64,000 bases of DNA from Methanocorpusculum sp. (lineage in GTDB: Archaea > Halobacteriota > Methanomicrobia > Methanomicrobiales > Methanocorpusculaceae): the NCBI GenBank assembly GCA_029987115.1, contig DALTWK010000006.1:29845-93844 (forward strand). The letters are read 5' to 3'. This document shows positions 59,733 through 64,000 of this stretch, piece after piece. Within the stretch, counting starts at the first letter, position 1; each line of letters starts with the position of its first letter. The position numbers and the translations under genes are program-made. The notes under the pieces were generated by a model. The model was not told the DNA's origin. It saw nothing but the letters and a program-made list of their open reading frames with translations, and ran no database searches.

Positions 59733-60860
59733 ATGAAAAAACATCTTTTCCTCACACTCGCGGCAGTGTTTCTGCTCGCAGCAGTTCTCTCTTCAGCAGG
59801 CTGCGTTACTGCACCATCAGACTCAGTTGGCCCGGCTGCTGAAACCACAGATATGAGTTCTCAGTCTTCAGATGAGATTGACGCGACGCCATACCTCGTG
59901 TTAGACACCGACCCCGGTTGTGATGATGTTTTTGCCTGTTTTCTTGCAGCAAAGGTGGTAACAGAACCTGATATGTACATCGCATCAGTTGGAAATGTAC
60001 CACGATCCCTTACTGCTGCAAATCTGGCTGTTATGGACGAGTATCTGGATCTGAAAGGAAAAACAGCCCTCGGAGCAGAGAAAACATTATGGGGGCTGGA
60101 TGTTGAATATGACGGATTCAACGGCATAGACGGCCTTGGAAACATATCAGACAAACTGAAGGAAGCCTGCGGATTTAATGAATCAGAGTATCAGTTTGAT
60201 TATCAGAATCTTGATGAAATAGCAGAGGAGCTGATGCGTCATGACAATATCACCTATCTTCTGACAGGACCCGGCAGTACCATCGCCCGTCTTCCCAAAA
60301 TGGAACCGGAACTGAAAAACCATATCAGAAAACTCATCGTGATGGGCGGAGGTCTGGAAATTGGTGACACACCATACAATACTGAATATAATTTTAATGG
60401 AGATACGGCAGCTCTTTTCAAACTATTACAAAGCGGAATTCAGATTATATTATTCCCTCTTGACATTACCGTTCCGTATTATCTGACGAAAGAAGACATA
60501 GCGGAATTTAAAGATACAGGAGCGTATCCTGAATTGACAATGATTCTTGAGTATCTTGGTTCCGTCGATACAACCTATCTTAGTATACACCCGGATTACA
60601 AATGGATTTCAACGAAGTACCTGATGCCCGAGGGAGCTATGGCTCTGCATGACGTGTTCCCCCTTCTATATGCCCAGAATCCTGAGATGTTTTCCCTGAC
60701 CGAAAAGAAGATTCGCGCTGAAGCCTCTCTTGCTTCCCACGGAAGAATTATTGAACATGAATTCGGATTTCCAATCTATGTTGCAGAAGAGATGAAAGAC
60801 CGTGACTATATCAAAGATTTGATTCTCAAAGCATACACATCTGAAACGGTTTCGGCATAA
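59733..60860 (+). CDS. Exported nucleoside hydrolase-like lipoprotein
   Basis: The 375-residue protein has a lipoprotein signal (AVFLLAAVLSSAGC, cysteine near residue 24) and the inosine-uridine nucleoside hydrolase calcium site YLVLDTDPGCDDVFACFLAA. Other conserved parts are YLLTGPGSTIARLPKMEP, KLIVMGGGLEIGDTPYNTEYNFNGD and MALHDVFPLLYAQNPEMF (late aspartate). It probably splits nucleosides to ribose and base at the cell surface. Exported forms are unusual in archaea. Confidence 0.87.
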   Translation: MKKHLFLTLAAVFLLAAVLSSAGCVTAPSDSVGPAAETTDMSSQSSDEIDATPYLVLDTDPGCDDVFACFLAAKVVTEPDMYIASVGNVPRSLTAANLAVMDEYLDLKGKTALGAEKTLWGLDVEYDGFNGIDGLGNISDKLKEACGFNESEYQFDYQNLDEIAEELMRHDNITYLLTGPGSTIARLPKMEPELKNHIRKLIVMGGGLEIGDTPYNTEYNFNGDTAALFKLLQSGIQIILFPLDITVPYYLTKEDIAEFKDTGAYPELTMILEYLGSVDTTYLSIHPDYKWISTKYLMPEGAMALHDVFPLLYAQNPEMFSLTEKKIRAEASLASHGRIIEHEFGFPIYVAEEMKDRDYIKDLILKAYTSETVSA

Positions 60861-61029
60861 GTTTACCCACATTCTTTTTTTCCGCGGATGCCGTGCGGGC
60901 TAGAACAACGGTCACCGAAAGAAACAGACCGTCTTTTCAGCGTACTGAACCGCCGCCGACTTTTTAGGTATCAGACAGTTTTTTGGAGAGACTATGTATA
61001 GTAGCAGAAACAATCAAAATATAAGAACA

Positions 61030-61608
61030 ATGACCGAATCAGACACCCTCCGCATTCTGCCGCTTGCAGAATATCCCAAATATCGTGAGAAGGCAATGGA
61101 AATCTTACGGGAATCATTTCCTGAAAATGAAGTGAGAGATATTTCAACACTGACCGGGTTTTTTCCCCCGTCGATGGATTTCAAAGAATGGGCACTTGTC
61201 TTTGGAACCCATGCTGTCGGGTACATGACAGTGCTCTTCACGGATGAATTTGCCTATTTTCTGTACCTCGCCGTCGCAGAAGAGTGCCGCGGAAAAGGAT
61301 TCGGAACCGCTGCAATGAAGTTCATCGGTACAGAATTTGCATCGCATTGTATATTTTTCTCGGTGGAAACACCTTCAGAAAAGGCAGATAATCAGGAGCA
61401 GCGCCTTGCACGGATACGTCTCTATGAACGTCTGGGATACCGGATTTCAGGCATTGAGATTGCGGGTTTTGATTTAGCCGGCAACGAAACTCACTACTCG
61501 GTTATGTGCCGCGGTACTGCAGATGAAAAAGAGATTGAGTCCATCCATGCAACTCTCATCAATTCTCTTTCCGGAATCTTCAGCGAAAATGTAACAATAA
61601 CCAGATAA
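61030..61608 (+). CDS. GNAT-family acetyltransferase, host of the RM insertion
   Basis: This acetyltransferase of about 192 residues has motif A in YLAVAEECRGKGFGTAAMKF (R/QxxGxG present as RGKGFG) and RLYERLGYR near the C-terminus. Positions 61300-61467 of the gene are repeated exactly at 63833-64000. This copy is complete, while the second lacks its 5' part and runs off the window. The start is set at 61030 (MTESDTLRILPLAEY) because the upstream in-frame ATG at 60994 adds a low-complexity stretch. Its substrate is unknown. Confidence 0.82.
   Translation: MTESDTLRILPLAEYPKYREKAMEILRESFPENEVRDISTLTGFFPPSMDFKEWALVFGTHAVGYMTVLFTDEFAYFLYLAVAEECRGKGFGTAAMKFIGTEFASHCIFFSVETPSEKADNQEQRLARIRLYERLGYRISGIEIAGFDLAGNETHYSVMCRGTADEKEIESIHATLINSLSGIFSENVTITR
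61300..61467 (+). repeat. Left copy of long direct repeat
   Basis: This 168-bp segment of the acetyltransferase gene is identical base for base to 63833-64000. The repeat starts sharply at TTCGGAACCG; the base just before it already differs between the copies. The right copy is cut by the window end, so the true length is at least 168 bp and may extend past the acetyltransferase stop. Confidence 0.97.
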
Positions 61609-61678
61609 CGTCGGAGGATTCTATTCATCCCTTTTTTATCCTGTTTTTCCGCATATGTTTTGCCGCGATGCGATAATC

Positions 61679-61909
61679 TCAGAGTCCAAACTTCTCTTCG
61701 CGTATAATTTCTTCAATCTGTTTTTTGAGGGCAGGAATGTCCGTCTGCAGAATCTCCCAGACAATTGGCCAGCTGACATCAAAATAGCGGTGTGTCAGAC
61801 GATTCCTTAACCCGGAGATAACAATCCAGGGAACCTCCGGGTATTTATCCTTTAGATCGGCAGAAATCTGTGAGGATGCTTCCCCGATAATTTCTAAGGA
61901 TGTCAGCAT
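61679..61909 (-). pseudogene. hepT: Truncated HepT-like HEPN toxin gene
   Basis: The 76-residue frame matches the C-terminal two thirds of HepT/DUF86 HEPN ribonuclease proteins: NLEIIGEA-like SLEIIGEASSQIS, PWIVISGLRNRLTHRYFDV with the R-x(4,6)-H catalytic motif, then VWEILQTDIPALKKQIEE. About 30-35 N-terminal residues are missing. A stop codon lies immediately before the ATG, and that ATG overlaps the end of the methyltransferase gene by seven bases. The cognate MntA-type nucleotidyltransferase is not present. Either the RM unit cut an older hepT gene or the fragment travelled with the unit. Confidence 0.75.
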
Positions 61910-62904
61910 TTATCATTCGTAGCATCAAGATATTTCTTGATTTGTTTTGCCATGTGATAGGCAAGTTCAACTGGAACTGCATTACCAATCATCTTGTATG
62001 CATCATTAACTCCTGTGTAATAAAACTTGAAATCATCAGGGAATGTCTGGATTCTCGCACATTCCCGGACAGATAACCTGCGATATTCTTCTTCGTGACC
62101 CGGGGAGAATATCATGACATCGGTTTTTACTTTTTCCATTTTCGGGGCGCTGGGATGAATCGGAGCTTGTCTTCCAGATGCTTGAATAGTGAAACTTTGT
62201 TCGTCCCATGACTTGACTCGATTTCTGCTCATATAGATAGGACTGAACGAACCTGTAAAATACTCATGATTGGGAACTTTACACGAATCACCGTTTGTTT
62301 TATTTTTGTCAAGGGCGGGGATTGCTGTCCCTTCAAGATCTCCTATTGCTACCCTCAAATTTACCTTTTCTTTCAAGGGTTCCGGGAATAAGAAACGGAT
62401 ATTGAGATCGCTCCTGAATCCCACGTAAAATACTCTTTTACGTTCCTGCGGGACACCGTAATCTTTGGCATTCAGTAGTTTAATGAACACATCGTAACCG
62501 GCATCCTCAAAAAGATGGATAATCTGCTGAACCGCTACAGTATGCAGTTTCGAAAGCATCCCCGATACATTCTCTGCAAGGAAAAACTTCGGCTTTTTGT
62601 CTTTTAGAATTCGAATATATTCAAAGAAAAGCTTCCCTCGTTCATCTTCAATCCCGCGTAATGCTCCTGCTTCTGACCACGATTGACATGGCGGACCTCC
62701 AATAATACCATCACATTCAGGAAATTCATTGGAATCAATTAGCCTAATATCACCTTTAATCAGGGGGTTATTGTGATTCTTTTCATAAGTTTCCCAAATT
62801 GATTTATCAAACTCATTCGCGGCTACAATTTCGAATCCTGCTTTTTCGAATCCGAGATCAAGTCCACCTGCTCCGGCAAATAGTGCGATAAGTTTGTATG
62901 CCAT
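61903..62904 (-). CDS. C5-cytosine DNA methyltransferase of the RM unit
   Basis: This 333-residue enzyme is complete. It has motif I YKLIALFAGAGGLDLGFEKA, motif IV GGPPCQSWSEAG with the catalytic cysteine, motif VI FFLAENVSGML, motif VIII QERKRVFYVG and motif X MIGNAVPVELAY. By pairing with the NgoPII-like nuclease it should methylate GGCC or a related site, protecting the genome. ATG 62904 lies 16 bases after the nuclease stop; the longer in-frame start is a TTG inside the nuclease gene. The locus looks AT-richer than the host genes. Confidence 0.95.
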   Translation of the reverse strand: MAYKLIALFAGAGGLDLGFEKAGFEIVAANEFDKSIWETYEKNHNNPLIKGDIRLIDSNEFPECDGIIGGPPCQSWSEAGALRGIEDERGKLFFEYIRILKDKKPKFFLAENVSGMLSKLHTVAVQQIIHLFEDAGYDVFIKLLNAKDYGVPQERKRVFYVGFRSDLNIRFLFPEPLKEKVNLRVAIGDLEGTAIPALDKNKTNGDSCKVPNHEYFTGSFSPIYMSRNRVKSWDEQSFTIQASGRQAPIHPSAPKMEKVKTDVMIFSPGHEEEYRRLSVRECARIQTFPDDFKFYYTGVNDAYKMIGNAVPVELAYHMAKQIKKYLDATNDKC

Positions 62905-62920
62905 GATGCTGTTCTCTACT

Positions 62921-63742
62921 TTATAGGATTTCAAATGTTATCAAAATCGCGGGAATAAGTATTGCAGGGTTGTTTGGATTGGGAATTGCAGCAAGTTCAA
63001 GATTCAGATTATCAGTTTTTTCTGCCAATTCTTCGAGTTCCATATAGTTCTGGTATGAATGATATTTTGTAAGATTCATCACAGCCATAAAGGTAAATTT
63101 AGCTTTTGGATTTGGAGTGTAATGTCTTCTGAATACTTTAAAGGGGTTCTCTATTCCCCACATACCCCTGATTCTCAAGTAGGTAATCCCAAGAGGATCC
63201 ACTCTGTTAACATGTCCGAGTTCTTTAGACTCTGTAAATTCAACATTTGGAATTGATTCAATTCCATCTTTAATTGTCTTGCGGATTTTTTCGTAAATTG
63301 ATTTATCCGCAGCATAATCTTCACCATAAACAAAAGTCAGTGCACGGAGTTGAGAACCTTTGACGAAACCCACCGCATAAAGCATATCTTTGACTGTCCA
63401 CTGTTCCGCATCTCGGCAGAATTGAGTAATCATTGGACTGTCAGCATATAATTTGTCCTTAGGATAGGATGAGTTGAGGGATATGCTTCCATTAAATTTA
63501 TCGCTTTCAAGTTTTTTGACTTCAATAGCATCCCCGCCGCGAATCATGATGTCAGGCGGGTTATTTTGATTTCCTAAATAAGAGAAGACTTTCTCGCGTG
63601 GTTCATCACCTGAAAAAATATCTTTGATGTATTCTTCAAGTGCCATACCCATTGAGTTTGCACGATTTTTCCCAATAATTACGTTTAAATCAAGAACGGG
63701 ATTTGTAACAATGGAAATGATGGCATCTATGACGTTACGCAT
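62921..63742 (-). CDS. Type II restriction endonuclease, NgoPII-like
   Basis: The 273-residue nuclease resembles the NgoPII family. Distinctive stretches include IIGKNRANSMGMALEEYIKD, SYLGNQNNPPDIMIRGGDAI with EVKK (PD-(D/E)XK active site: D and E-V-K), SLNSSYPKDKLYADSPMI and LGHVNRVDPLGITYLRIRGM. NgoPII cleaves GGCC, so that specificity is likely (inference from family). A TATA-like ATATAAAT (63765-63772) is 26 bp before the ATG, which suggests a leaderless mRNA. It precedes the methyltransferase in the same transcript. Confidence 0.9.
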   Translation of the reverse strand: MRNVIDAIISIVTNPVLDLNVIIGKNRANSMGMALEEYIKDIFSGDEPREKVFSYLGNQNNPPDIMIRGGDAIEVKKLESDKFNGSISLNSSYPKDKLYADSPMITQFCRDAEQWTVKDMLYAVGFVKGSQLRALTFVYGEDYAADKSIYEKIRKTIKDGIESIPNVEFTESKELGHVNRVDPLGITYLRIRGMWGIENPFKVFRRHYTPNPKAKFTFMAVMNLTKYHSYQNYMELEELAEKTDNLNLELAAIPNPNNPAILIPAILITFEIL

Positions 63743-63764
63743 AGTAAAAGGTTAGTGTTAATGA

Positions 63765-63772
63765 ATTTATAT
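63765..63772 (-). promoter_or_regulatory. TATA box of the RM operon
   Basis: ATATAAAT on the minus strand is centred 26 bp upstream of the nuclease ATG at 63742, so transcription would begin at or near the start codon. Confidence 0.55.
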
Positions 63773-63832
63773 CTGTTGTTTCTCGGAATGATTAACAAGT
63801 TTCACCATGTCAGTTCCAACATCATGGAAGAT

Positions 63833-64000
63833 TTCGGAACCGCTGCAATGAAGTTCATCGGTACAGAATTTGCATCGCATTGTATATTTTTCTCGGTGGA
63901 AACACCTTCAGAAAAGGCAGATAATCAGGAGCAGCGCCTTGCACGGATACGTCTCTATGAACGTCTGGGATACCGGATTTCAGGCATTGAGATTGCGGGT
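63833..64000 (+). repeat. Right copy of long direct repeat (5'-truncated acetyltransferase)
   Basis: This is identical to 61300-61467 and in the same orientation. It contains the middle of the acetyltransferase gene without its start, and continues beyond the window. It marks the right boundary of the RM-containing segment at 63832/63833. Confidence 0.97.

Noticed and set aside
63743..63832. Spacer right of the RM operon searched for transposon ends or an attachment site
   Set aside because: No terminal inverted repeat, tRNA fragment or integrase remnant was found. Only the direct repeat boundary is evident.

Overview
The window looks like chromosomal DNA of a methanogenic archaeon, most likely a Methanomicrobiales member close to Methanocorpusculum (the genus is an inference). 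Several genes support this. There is a methanogenesis marker 11 gene, a short archaeal histone and a proteasome-activating nucleotidase. The shikimate operon begins with the archaeal ADH-synthase and DHQ-synthase-II route. The tRNA-Trp gene contains an intron-encoded box C/D RNA, and many secreted proteins carry an archaeal lipobox.

Layout. 1-6.2 kb: a frameshifted Na+:alanine symporter, a lipoprotein, a decayed lipoprotein amidohydrolase and a U32 peptidase-family protein, all on the minus strand. 6.3-12.8 kb: a seven-gene shikimate/chorismate operon with nearly all junctions overlapping. 12.9-16.3 kb: mat-hisG-hisA-hisB. 16.4-26 kb: histone, AMP phosphorylase, an EamA transporter, an XPD-like helicase followed by an O6-methylguanine methyltransferase, and a scattered family of lipoproteins, plus a disabled copy of a membrane protein whose intact paralogue lies at 50.8 kb. 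26-41 kb: housekeeping genes (serS, gltX, pyrH, nth, coaD), a doubled CBS-ParB-like protein, transporters and two tRNA genes (Trp with intron, Pro). 41-48 kb: glnA, a CBS/DRTGG pyrophosphatase with an adjacent ribbon-helix-helix protein, and pan with a small partner gene. 48-60 kb: accessory material (a Fic protein with a 12-bp repeat, DUF4013 membrane proteins, an esterase lipoprotein, a methanogenesis-marker operon, an unrecognised membrane protein with a zinc-ribbon neighbour, an exported nucleoside hydrolase).

The most striking structure is at the right end. A restriction-modification unit (NgoPII-like endonuclease and C5-cytosine methyltransferase), trailed by a truncated HepT-like HEPN gene, lies between two identical direct copies of at least 168 bp from the middle of a GNAT acetyltransferase gene (61300-61467 and 63833-64000). 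The second copy runs off the window. This is the footprint expected of an insertion that duplicated a long target, leaving one copy of the host gene intact.

Four loci show gene decay: the symporter and the 24.4-kb membrane gene each have a one-base loss in an A/T run, the amidohydrolase has lost its N-terminal metal-binding region, and a surface-protein C-terminus survives alone at 48.4 kb. No CRISPR array, rRNA or insertion sequence was seen.
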